From Branchiostoma lanceolatum (lineage: Eukaryota; Chordata; Leptocardii; Amphioxiformes; Branchiostomatidae), in contig NC_089732.1 of the NCBI RefSeq assembly GCF_035083965.1, forward strand, positions 8,828,383 through 8,892,382: a stretch of DNA of 64,000 nucleotides. The letters are read 5' to 3'. The translations under genes and the position numbers were made by a program. Shown here one piece after another: positions 50,832-61,237 of the stretch. Numbering within the stretch: the stretch's first letter is position 1; every line of letters starts with the position of its first letter. Below the pieces are notes generated by a model. That model saw only the letters and a program-made list of their open reading frames with translations. It was not told the origin of the DNA and searched no databases.

Positions 50832-50920
50832 TAGCCTGAGTGTCATCCTGTTTCAGTTCCAGGCTTTACCTTTACCGTAAAGGTAGAATCTGGAACTGAA
50901 ACAGGATGACACTCAGGCTA
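50832..50920. repeat. Nearly perfect 89-base hairpin
   Basis: 31 bases at 50832-50862 recur exactly as reverse complement at 50890-50920. Between them a five-base pair block with one mismatch leads to ACCTTTAC/GTAAAGGT with a single-base centre. Almost every base is paired. Confidence 0.85.
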
Positions 50921-51440
50921 TGAGTAAATCCCATCCAGTGGTAAAATGTCAACACAGCGTTTCTCTCTCCTCTGTCATTACCTCCGGGAAGGAAGCTCAC
51001 CCCCGACGGAGGTACTGTTTCTGGTTATGTTTGCGTATTTGCACCTATAACTCAAGATCCCTTTGATAGCCTTTATTCAAATTTTGATATGTCTGTATCT
51101 ATTGAGGTTCCAAAGAAACTTTTGCTATTCTAGGCCCCTAACAGTATTTTCAGGCACTTTAGCAGTGCAGGAAGACACCCCTTCCTGAAAGTAGGGTGGT
51201 ATAGTCCATTGACAGCTGGCCAGTCGTCCGGCTAGGATCGATCAAGGGGAGAAGCGAATGGGAGGATGTCTAACATCTGAGGTGGCAATACTTATGGCAT
51301 TAAGAAATTCACAAAAACTCACTGATGTTAAATTCCGAAACTTTCTAACACTAAAGACCAGGCGTTAGTGCTCTCTGTCTTCTAGTTGCTCGACACAATC
51401 GCATCACACCATTGTTGTCTCATTTGACTGATGTTCGTCA

Positions 51441-51446
51441 TTTATT
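51441..51446 (-). promoter_or_regulatory. Polyadenylation signal AATAAA, deiodinase A
   Basis: First AATAAA on the minus strand beyond both SECIS elements, about 730 bases past the stop. It would place both SECIS elements in the 3' UTR. Confidence 0.5.
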
Positions 51447-51559
51447 TCAAATTCAAGCAAACAGAAAATACCGTCATTTGGCATGTGGCATACATTGCAT
51501 CACTGTACAACGCCCCCTACCTATGACATATAGCACTGCAAAGACTCTGGACACTATTT

Positions 51560-51603
51560 TTCCGGACAAAACCTCTCATGCGAGGGAAGGTCTCATCCTT
51601 CAT
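51560..51603 (-). promoter_or_regulatory. SECIS element 2 of deiodinase A (distal)
   Basis: Read on the minus strand: ATGA at 51603-51600, a 10-pair helix GGATGAGACC/GGTTTTGTCC, an internal loop TTCC, a three-pair CTC/GAG apical stem, and GGAA at 51563-51560 closing the G.A quartet. The 44-base core aligns without gaps to those at 51800 and 58219, with helix changes that keep pairing (G-C, A-T, G-T at the first pair). CC stands where canonical SECIS elements have AA. Confidence 0.8.
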
Positions 51604-51799
51604 ACGCCCCATAAGTACTTTGTAGTATTGTATGCATATGGCATCGTTCTATTGATGAGGTAAACATAAAACAACTAACAATAGAGAAAATTCAACAAGA
51701 CTTGTGACAGAATGTGCGTTCAAAGATGATTGACTATTCCACTTCAATGACACCACCTATTACATACAATACCATAAAAAAACTTTGTGAATATTCTTT

Positions 51800-51843
51800 T
51801 TCCAGACAAAACCTCTCTGATGAGGGGCGGTCTTATCTTTCAT
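51800..51843 (-). promoter_or_regulatory. SECIS element 1 of deiodinase A (proximal)
   Basis: ATGA at 51843-51840, helix AGATAAGACC/GGTTTTGTCT, loop GCCC, CTC/GAG apical stem, GGAA at 51803-51800. It lies about 340 bases past the stop codon. Flanking sequence (GGCGTTCTATTG on one side) is also shared with the distal element, so a block of about 240 bases was duplicated. Confidence 0.8.
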
Positions 51844-52178
51844 GCGCTTCACAAGTTCATCATAGTATAGTATAACACTGGCGTTCTATTGTTGTAAAAT
51901 AGATATTAGTTTTATTTTGTGGACTAACTAGCTTTACAGATCACGATAAAACAAGATTAGAAATCCTCTCGAAGTTAAGTATTGAATAGTCGAACTGATA
52001 AAATGTGAAATGATGAATGAAATAAATCTCCATGGGTACCTACTGGCATTAAAAAGTGTTGAGTTGGTCACGAAAGGTATGTCTTATGCCAGCTCTTGAC
52101 TCAGTGTGCGTCTTTAGATGTGATTCTTCTGAATTGAAGATACAAAACTGATCAGTTGTTTTTAAATTAAGGCAAGGA

Positions 52179-55100
52179 TTACTTAAAGAATGTAAAATGA
52201 ACGGAGTTATTCAGATATTTATCTAGCCAGTCCCTGACTTGGTGCACGTGATACCCGTGCGGTCCCATCATGCCCTTGTACATGACCCTCCCGTCCAACA
52301 GGATGTAGAGCCGCTCAGGCCACGCCCCGTACTTCCGGTTGGCGACGTCACCCATGGTGTCCACCAGCAGGGGACCGGATAGGTTGGAGTCGGCCTGGCG
52401 GGAGGTAAACAATATCAATATCAACAACAATAATGATAATGTCAACAACAATAATGTTGATTGTAAAAAAAGAAGCTTAAACTATTTAGGAAATCAGACC
52501 ATTTTCATATTTCAGAAAAATGACTAGGGTATATCCAGCAGTTTCAATTGTAAATACTAGAGTTCCACGACCTCATATCTTCGCCAAATAATATGAATTG
52601 TACCGACAGATGAAAGTACCAAATTCCCGCCATTTACCAATATGGCATTACATAGCCAATAACAATTAAATTCAAGTCTTTAGTTGCTTAAATAATATCT
52701 ATCAATGTTCCGCTGTTTCTCAGTGGCTTGATATGCCACAGGTCTGAAAGTCCTCTCATGGAATGTCAATGACGGTTAGACATCCAGGTAATAAGATACC
52801 CAAGAAAACTGGATGGATTTTCGAAACGTAGTATAACTCTATCAAATATTAGACCCTGTTTTGCATAATCAGCATCTAATTGTTTAACTTGGCTTGGCTA
52901 TATCAATTATCAGATTCAGCTATTTTAAAATACCCAACATGAATATAAAAAGTCCTGTCATTTACGAGCATAGTGTTATTAGTATAATCTCAGCAATAAT
53001 TCAAATGAGGTCATTTGAATAATTAATATTTCGATTATAATCGATAATTACTAGCCTCTCTTTCAGTGAAGGATGACACAGTTTCAAAGGTGATTTGTTT
53101 TTATTTGTTTTTTTTTGGCTGTAGGTAAGTACAGCAAGGGCTACCAAAGGCTAAGGCTATTACAAAGGGTTAGCCCTGGTAACTGAACAATATGCAGACC
53201 TTGATACAAGCTTTCACAAAGACTAGAATGCGACTTAAATGCATATAAACAGGCACAAACATAGAACTCATCATAATTACCATGTTACGTCAATCATAAG
53301 ATCCGCTTTTAAATCTTCATACCAAACATAACAGATACATTTTAGTCCTGTTCTTTCGATTGCCCAGCTAGTAAGCTAGCTGTTGACCTAGATTCAGGAC
53401 GCCAGCTGTTGACCTAGATTCTAGACGCCAGGTGTGTACTAACACATGCCTCGTACTATGGTGCGGCAGTCCTATATATGACAATTATTACGTTAGGTAG
53501 GTCATGATCTGCATAATTAGCATATCATTATGCTGATCATCACCTAAGGAACATTTATACCAAATACAAGAATAATCCATCAACCCCTGCTTGAGTTATC
53601 CTCCTCAAAAATTACAAACAAATAGGCCCACTGCAGTTTAAGGCAAGCCGCAAGGGGGCCCAAATTTACATCACTTACTCTCTGCCCCAAGATCTATCTG
53701 CCACTCAAAAAATTATAACCTTACTACCTGCAAAAAATTCGACAACAAACTTTAAGCGGATTGATAAACTTTATTCATTCATTATGCAAATTAGTTCCTG
53801 GTTTTCATAATATGTATTTGATTATGTAAGACATTACCGAAGCTATTTACATACCAAAGATCATGACGATCCGTCAACCCCTTCTGTAGTTATTAGCCTC
53901 CAAAGGTTTCAACAAAAACGCCAACTGCAGGTCCAAATAAGCCGCTAGGGGGGCCAAACTTACACCATCCATTCCCTGCTCCAGACCCTATGTATTGGTG
54001 AAAAATCATGAACCTGGCACTTCCAGAAAATTCGACCACAAAATTTAGAACTCAGCTGCAGTACCTTAATTATCCGCTAGGAGGCCCATTATCGAACTTG
54101 ACCTTCCTCTTTAACACTCCTACCTACCAACTGAATATCATGCACAGCCGTCAACAGCACCTCGAGTTATGCTGGCGATATACAAATTCACACACATATA
54201 AAGCCCGCTGCAGTACCGACGGAAAATGCCAGGTGAACCATTTTTGAACTTGACCTCCGTTTTTACAATATCTACACACCTGCAAAAAATCATGAAGATC
54301 CATCAACGTTTCCGTCACTTTTTTTGCCTACATACAAACACACAAAAATGTAAAGTCTGCTGCAGTACTGTTGGAAAACGGCAGGTAAACCATTTTTGAA
54401 CTTGACCTTCCTTTGCACAACCACTACACACCTACCAAAAATCAGAAAGATTCATTGAAGCTTTCTTGAGTTATGCTCCTGACATACATAAAGACCCACC
54501 CAACAGATTTTTCAACCGAAAACATAATCTTCTCCGAGTACAAGTACTCGGCGAAGATAACAAGAAAGAATTCCAAAAGCTGAAGTCCTTGGTCAAACTG
54601 AAAATTTACCTATTTGCTGGTGCCTTCCCTACTTACTAGCCTCTACCAGGCTCCACAGGTCGCTGGAAAAATAGTAAAAAATTGGCCAAATAGACGGATA
54701 ACATGTCAGAGAAGTTGGTCCGCCGAAGAACTTTTGGCGACCTATTTCTACTATTTTCCAGAGACCTTGTAGAGGCTATTTTTAGTACTTACCAACATTT
54801 TCGCTGCTGCCAGACGCTCCTCCAGTGTTCGATGCTTCCTAAAATCAACATAAGGATAAATTATAGAAAAACACAACCGCAGCAAAATGGTCTCGGCATA
54901 TATGCTCTCCACCACAAAACCTTTGATAACAATCACATTTTGATATCTTTTGTCATGACCTTAGTTTTTCCGTCCAAATCAGTAACCAAATACATGTACG
55001 ATTAATAAGGTGATCGCATCTATTCCCATGACGTACACTGATACCTAGCACATATAATCTATCCGGGCGCTCTAGAGTCGGTAAGGCAAGCCGGATATTC

Positions 55101-57281
55101 ACCTTCTCAGGTATGGATTTAATATCACACTCGTCTAGTTGATCCTCTAAGCCGTCTTACTTGACCAACTGTGATCCTTTGGAGGGATTTGTGATATATT
55201 CTGCTTGAATTTTCTTAAACCGATTTAAAAAGGTTTTTCATGGAAAAAATTTGCATAGGGATGGAGTCTCCACCAGACTCCATCAATTGCTAGAAAAATG
55301 GTAGAATTTTAGTAAATAATAGGCCAAAGGAGTTAGCCAGCCATAAAATTACAATTTGAAACCCCCGTGCTTCCTTCGTGCTTTGATTACAAATTTGCCG
55401 TCGGTTGCTGTGTTACTGTTATATTGTTACATCACATTGGATTGAATTTGTAATGATTAGCTATAAAATGACCTGATCTTGGTGTTGTTTCGGAAGGACC
55501 AGCCGTCCGACGCATGCGCCTCGGCGATGTAGACGGTCAGGAAGTCGGCCCTGTCGGCGAACTCGGCCACCATGTCGTTAAACTTTGCCAAATTCGCCAT
55601 GAACGGGGGTCAGGTGCAGCTACCGAAGTTCACCACAAGGGGGCGCCCTTTGACAGTTGAAGAAACACGACGAGGGATGAATACAGTGCAATGAAATGTT
55701 CACGTACGCTCTAAACAGTTGAACATATAGTTTTGATATTTTGATGTGTAATTAACTATAATCGACGATTTTAACCAACCAACTACACGAACGCTAACCA
55801 GCAAACTGATTAAAAACCAATCAATCAACAGATCACTAACTAGCTAACCAGCTGACCTTTCTTAGCGAAGTCCACCAGCCGTGCTTGTGTGAGTCCGTCC
55901 ATGTGCAGAAGCGGAGCGTCAGGCGCCTTCCCTCCCACCCTGGTCTCACACTGCAGATCGTTCGCGTGTCCGTCCCATGCGGCCCAGAACGAAGAAGAAG
56001 TGAAGATCTGGAGAACAACAGCAATTTACATGTAGAAACTTTTTTGCACATCCCTGGCCGAAGGCTATTTGCAAGTACATGTTAGAAACATAGGATATAG
56101 ACATACACGTGACAATGGATAGTGATTGACATTATTGAAACAAGAGACTACTCAAATATTAGTGTTTGCTAAGTTTGGTTTGACTTCATTTATGGAAGGG
56201 GAGGTAGCTCAATGTTTCTTTAGTTGGTGGGTTCTTTGATTCTGAACGGAAAGTGGCTTTATGCTCGTCTGTCAATGTGGTGAAGTTGGGGTAAGTCACT
56301 TTTTGAAACCATGTGATTCTATCGTCCTGTTTAATGAACGTATTGGAGATCCAATACACAGCACCGTTTCATCATTATTAACAAAACTGAAGGGTCTTTA
56401 TGGTGAAATCTTACAATTCTTTTTATAACTTTTAGGAAACCCGTCCTCCATGCATACGTGGATGTCGACCAAGGAGTCACATTTTGCGGCCTGGAGATAG
56501 ATACAGCGACAGTCTTTTATAAATTTTCAGTCTTTGAAAAAAAAAAAAACCCGTCATGTATAATGCATAACGTTTTGTCCACTGTCTTCTTTCCATGTTA
56601 CATATGCATTAAGGTCGTGGCCGCTAGCTGTACTAGCTGTACACAGAATTTCAAATCGTATTTTCCACTTCAGTACACACAAATACCACACAGATAGAGG
56701 ATTTGGGTACATAAGAGCTGAATGCATGACCCTTGGTGTGCTCTTTTAATGTTAAAAATGGCTCTCGAAAACATTGTAATTAGATGATTTTGCACGTTAC
56801 GAAGCCGTCTAATAGCTGTTTGTCGAATGCATAAAAAGAGTGCCAGCGAGTTGATATGCTCTTATGAGTATCAAACATCACTCGGACCCGTTGGCTTTTT
56901 TGTATAATTTTCATAGGTAGATGTAGTATAATTATCTTAGATGATTTTTGATAATTTTTGTACCAAACCTCTCTGATAGTTAAAAAACGTCGTCAGTCAG
57001 TCAATATAAGCTTTTAAAGTCCATTCGTAAGGAATGACAACTGACAACTATGGAAATCACAATACATTTGTTGATTCGACGATACCTACCAGATCAATGT
57101 AGTCCTCCCGTGCTAGGGAACTCCCCTCCATCTGAGCTTGTTTCGCCGTATGGTCGTCCATTCTTCTCTTCAGTGGGGGAAACAGAACACCGACAACTGT
57201 GTTCACGACCCGCATCAGCACGAAAAATAAGACAAACCCCACAAAATGGAGGGCGAGAGCAACGCGTTTCACCGCCTCCAT
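52179..57281 (-). CDS. Iodothyronine deiodinase A, selenoprotein (259 aa)
   Basis: Exons 57281-57090, 56007-55857, 55647-55473, 54838-54793, 52394-52179 (192, 151, 175, 46 and 216 bases; 260 codons with stop). Start is the ATG of MEAVKRVALA in a good context (AAG before, G after); upstream frame has no ATG. Residues about 5-34 form the N-terminal membrane anchor. Exon 3 holds the active site NFGSCTUPPFM with in-frame UGA as Sec127, followed by [11 protein letters not shown], the family's conserved His block. The last exon has [16 protein letters not shown] and HQVRDWLDKYL, the deiodinase C terminus of the thioredoxin fold. The enzyme removes iodine from thyroid-hormone-like iodothyronines at a membrane. 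Inner- or outer-ring preference cannot be read from sequence. Paralogous to the gene just upstream (58751-61219). The 3' UTR contains two SECIS elements. A conventional annotation would wrongly stop at the UGA. Confidence 0.95.
53560..54500. repeat. Diverged tandem repeat in deiodinase A intron 4
   Basis: About five worn units, each with GCTGCAGTAC or CTGCAGGTC, a CCGCTAGGGGG-type block, TTTTTGAACTTGACCT, CACACCTACCAAAAATCA, GATCCATCAA and GAGTTATGCTCCTGACATAC. The pattern is typical of a dispersed amphioxus repeat (inference). Confidence 0.65.
55610..55612 (-). other. Selenocysteine codon UGA, deiodinase A
   Basis: TGA read in frame between TGC ACC and CCC CCG TTC (SCTUPPF). The exon is open on both sides and spliced in frame, and SECIS elements lie downstream, so this is recoding, not a stop. 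Confidence 0.95.
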
Positions 57282-57391
57282 CTTGGGGAGGAATATGCTA
57301 TAAGTATTTGCATGCACCCCGTGGTGGTCTTAATACCGCTTTGATTGTGTGGGTGGATGGACAGGGCAGGCTGTTCCAAATTGGCTTATGG

Positions 57392-57408
57392 AGGGGGGGG
57401 GGGGGGAG
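57392..57408. repeat. G homopolymer run
   Basis: About 16 consecutive G on the plus strand just upstream of deiodinase A. A C run follows near 57546-57555. The plus-strand frame across 57050-57538 is antisense to deiodinase A exon 1. Confidence 0.9.
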
Positions 57409-58111
57409 GAAACAGTGCTTACGACACCGAGTCCAATGGATCTACCTTTGGTCTGTACTCGGGATAACTAAAAAAGCTGTTCATGGTGGATTTTGCGATA
57501 TTTGTATGTTGGTAGTTCTCAGTCTTTTACATAGATGATCAGACTCCCCCCCCCCGTAGATTCCTTTGAGGCTTTGTTGTATTAAATAAATCTTGTCTAA
57601 TTTTTTTGATATCTTGTCTGAATTGTGACAATCTTTTGAGGATTTGTTGTATATCTTGTTCTAAACTTCACATTGTCTAATGTATATACATATATCGGGG
57701 ACCAGGAAGTGACGAAACGTATTAAACGTACTCTCCAAGCAGATGTTTGATTTATACGTCTGATTTACATACTGCCATACCGTACGGCACACGTTTTGCA
57801 CTGTTGATGTTGTTTTTAGTGTGCGTAAAAGCGCGCATGCACCTGTTTTGCCCTCCCGTTTGGGTTGTCATGAACTCAAATAAACAAGCCAGGGCTACCC
57901 AACTAGCCGAAGGCTGTTATATCTAGGAGTATTACAAAGGGCTAGCCCTGGTGGCTGAACAGCATACAAGATATACAACTTGGTACAAGTGGTTACAAAA
58001 CACGTGAGGTATCTACCCAGTTTGTCCCGTTTTCAGTAAACTAACAGTGCTGAGCACACTCTTAAATGCGATGGCAGTAACATCACACAATTGCCTTAAT
58101 AAAGACTATCA

Positions 58112-58117
58112 TTTATT
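58112..58117 (-). promoter_or_regulatory. Polyadenylation signal AATAAA, deiodinase B
   Basis: Minus-strand AATAAA about 100 bases beyond the SECIS of deiodinase B and about 640 past its stop. Confidence 0.45.
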
Positions 58118-58218
58118 ACACAAAGAAGTCCCTGTCATCAAACGTGTTAAAATGGCCGACACAAGACAGCAAACCCTAGCTAACTTATACAGTACTGCAG
58201 AGACATAGGATTTTCTCT

Positions 58219-58262
58219 CCAGACAAGACCTCTCAGAAGAGGGACGGTCTTACCCTTCATAC
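58219..58262 (-). promoter_or_regulatory. SECIS element of deiodinase B
   Basis: ATGA at 58262-58259, helix GGGTAAGACC/GGTCTTGTCT, loop GTCC, CTC/GAG apical stem, GGAG at 58222-58219. Ungapped match in 44 bases to the two elements of deiodinase A, with pair-preserving changes (G-C in place of G-T in the helix). Confidence 0.8.
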
Positions 58263-58439
58263 GCTCAACTAGTTCTTCACATTACTGTACAACATTGGCC
58301 AACTTCTATTGCGATTGAGTCGTAACGAATGAGCATATAGACAAAAAAACAATCCTTCCATACGCTTCACAACACAAGCACTATAAGTATATACTTTAGG
58401 AACATACGTTCATCATTGGACATGTCAAAATCTACATAT

Positions 58440-58640
58440 TCATATTTCCCCCCACCATTCCACAGTGGGATGCCCTGCCTGGCACGGTTGTGACGGCTCC
58501 CGCCGTTGAGTCATACCGTGCCAGGCTGGAGGCCTGCCCGCCTTAGCCCGGGACTTTGTCCCTCGCGGGGTCATCTGGGGGTATTCAAGATGATGATGAT
58601 TACGGAAGGCGCTCCGGCCCAACAAAGAGTTTATCGTCAA
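58440..58640. repeat. Dispersed repeat with strong hairpin, in deiodinase B 3' UTR region
   Basis: GC-rich block unlike its AT-rich flanks. CCTGGCACGGT at 58478-58488 pairs with ACCGTGCCAGG at 58515-58525, with GACGGC/GCCGTT inside. It lies between the stop at 58751 and the SECIS at 58262-58219, and ends in ATGATGATGAT. No equivalent was seen downstream of deiodinase A. Confidence 0.5.
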
Positions 58641-58750
58641 TATATGGAGAAAATCCGAAGATTATGACCAAAGTGAGGGTCGAATTTAATCTAGATCTTG
58701 TGAGAACCAATGATTAGATGAAGACTGTGAAAGTCGTTTAATTGTTCCTA

Positions 58751-61219
58751 TTAAAGATATTTCTCCAGCCAGTCTCTGACTTGGTGCACGTAATACCCGT
58801 GCGGTCCCGGCATGCTCTTGTACATAACCCTCTCTTCCAACAGGATGTAGAGCCGCTCAGGCCACGCCCCGTACTTCCGGTTGGCTACGTCATCCATTGT
58901 GTCCACTAGTAGTGGGCGGGATAGGCTGGAGTTGGCCTGAGGATAAAAAATATCAAGAGTCAAGAACAACGCTGGGCGAAAACAACAACAACACCCTGGA
59001 TGACGACGGTAATTTTTAACATTTCAATAACAGTAATAATGATTGCCACAGTAATGATTATAGGTTGCCACAATCCACTGCCTCCTTACATACATACATT
59101 TACATACATAATGGAAGACAGACATTCATAGATACATACATACCAAAATTTTCGCCGCTGCCAGACGGTCCTCTAGTGTTTGATGCTTCCTGAAATAAAA
59201 GGTAACGTTTGGATGTGATCAACATCTAAGTATTTAGAAACATTTCTTACCTATTTCACTTTGGGATTAAGATAGGGAAGAGAGATATCCTGCGTTTGCT
59301 GGCAAATGTCGTCTTACGTAATATTTTAATCGCTTGTGTCAACAGAGGATCTCTTAAGAAACGTACAGATGGGGGACATCTGTTGGAAGCGAACTAATCT
59401 GGATTATCCTTTATATCTTGATGAGATTGTGGGTAAGTATCCCACTAATCCGACTTTGATTTTCTTTAACATCCGGAAAACACTATAGGCTAGAGAAATC
59501 ATAGCGGTTTGCTTAAAGGATGACAAAATATGATGTCACTTTGTTAACGGCAAAAACAATTCGTCTTTCTGTTTTGTTATAGTTATCTCTGTAAAGATTT
59601 TGGAGGAGGATAGAAATGTTGACAGTCAATTTGTCATTTAAATGAAAAAAATCTGCTAACCAAAAGAACGAGGACGGAACAAATGTTTTGTCTAAACAAC
59701 TAAAAAAATATTATATACTGCCTGTTGTTGATTTTGCATGGTTTTATCAATACATAGATCTAGAGATAAACTGCACATTTTCTGGTACATTTGTTGGCTA
59801 AAGTATAACGACATAAACTGGCTGCAATATTGCAATATTTGCAATCTCGCAGTGTAGTAGTACATTGTACATTGATAAAGTTGTGATAATTATCCAAAAT
59901 GACCTGATCTTGAAGTTGTTTCGGAAGGAGCAGCCGTCCGACGCATGCGCCTCGGCGATGTAGACGGTCAGGAAGTCGGCCCTGTCGGCGAACTCGGCCA
60001 CCATGTCGTTAAACTTGGCCAAATTCGCCATGAACGGGGGTCAGGTGCAGCTACCGAAGTTCACCACAAGGGGGCGCCCTGAAAAAAGGCGACGAGGGAT
60101 GAAAAACGTGCAAGGAAATGTTCACGTTTAAAACAGTGGTAAATATTTTTTACCTTGCTTGATGTCTAATCAACTGATTAAACACTAACCAATCAACTAA
60201 TGCTTAACAACGAAGAAAAAAACCTGCCAAGTAATAAACTCGATAACTAAACAAATAATCTGTCATTGTCAAATCAACAAATATCTAAACCATTAGTATC
60301 CTGTTAAACAACATATTTCATAGCAAGACATCCATCCATCCATCCATCCGTCCGTCCAACCAACCAACCAACCAACCAACCAACCAACCAACCAACCAAC
60401 CAACCAACCAACCAACCAACCAACCAACCAACCAACCAACCAACCAACCAACCAACCAACCAACTATAAAGTAATAAGTCAACCTACACACCTTTCTTAG
60501 CGAAGTCCACCAGCCGTGCTTGTGTGAGTCCGTCCATGTGTAGAAGCGGAGCGTCAGGCGCCTTCCCTCCCACCCTGGTCTCGCACTGCAGTTCGTTCAT
60601 ATAACGTTCTTTCCACTCAGTCCAGAGTGAGGAAGAAGTGAAGATCTGTAGAACAACATAATCATTCAGCAAGTCTTCACGAGTTCGATTTACAAAATCT
60701 CGTACTATTTTGGTACTCAGACTTCGCGATCCACACGAGGAAAGGAATGTTTCTTTCAAAATGTCGGAATTCTTAACAATGTTTAATATACATGCAGGTG
60801 CATGTTTTCTGGGGAGTCAGGTTTCCAGTCGCACAATAGGCTATTAAAGTGGGCTGCGCGAGCTTCAACATGGCCGCCACAGGGCTGCAAACAAGACAGA
60901 CAGAGACAGACAGACAGTCAGACAACATATAACACACACACAGTCGGACAACACACACAGTCGGACAACACGCACACATTTCCCTCACAACGGTTGCAAT
61001 GAACTTGATCAAAAGTCAGTGACCAACCAGATCTATGTAGTCCTCCAGCGCCAGTGCAGTGCCGTACATCTGAGCTCGTTTGGCCCCGTAGATGTCCATC
61101 TTTCTTTGCAGCAAGGGGGACACAACACCCAAAACCGCTCGGACAACCCGCATCATAACATAGAGAACGACAAGCCCTACAAACTTGAGGGCGAGAGAAA
61201 CACACTGTACCGCCCTCAT
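58751..61219 (-). CDS. Iodothyronine deiodinase B, selenoprotein (250 aa)
   Basis: Exons 61219-61028, 60645-60492, 60078-59904, 59189-59144, 58936-58751 (192, 154, 175, 46 and 186 bases; 251 codons with stop). Start [10 protein letters not shown] aligns with MEAVKRVALA of deiodinase A. An N-terminal hydrophobic anchor (about 5-34) is followed by EDYIDL. Exon 2 is one codon longer than in A. Exon 3 has NFGSCTUPPFM with UGA as Sec128 and [10 protein letters not shown], but the next residue is Cys where A has Trp (DGC against DGW). Exon 5 has [16 protein letters not shown], and the protein ends at DWLEKYL without the tail seen in A. The first donor is GTTGGT, weaker than the GTAGGT of A. Exon 3 is almost identical in DNA between A and B. 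Same enzyme class; in tandem upstream of A. Confidence 0.93.
60041..60043 (-). other. Selenocysteine codon UGA, deiodinase B
   Basis: TGA in frame inside SCTUPPF, same position in the exon as in deiodinase A. One SECIS element lies in the 3' UTR. Confidence 0.93.
60330..60464. repeat. CCAT/CCAA tetranucleotide microsatellite
   Basis: Four to five CCAT, two CCGT, then about 27 CCAA units without interruption. In intron 2 of deiodinase B. Confidence 0.95.
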
Positions 61220-61237
61220 TCTGGAGGTGTTTGTCAC

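Larger units (their letters stand above)
49165..51430. other. Gene-free interval
   Basis: Holds a SINE (50080-50366) and the 89-base hairpin at 50832-50920. Frames at 49816-50195 are open over a GC-richer stretch but show no domain and partly overlap the SINE. Confidence 0.4.

Noticed and set aside
55473..55647. In-frame TGA as evidence of a pseudogene
   Set aside because: The TGA is at the deiodinase Sec position in both copies, frame is open on both sides, splice sites are intact and SECIS elements are present.
57050..57538. Plus-strand frame of 162 codons
   Set aside because: Antisense to deiodinase A exon 1 and runs through a G homopolymer.
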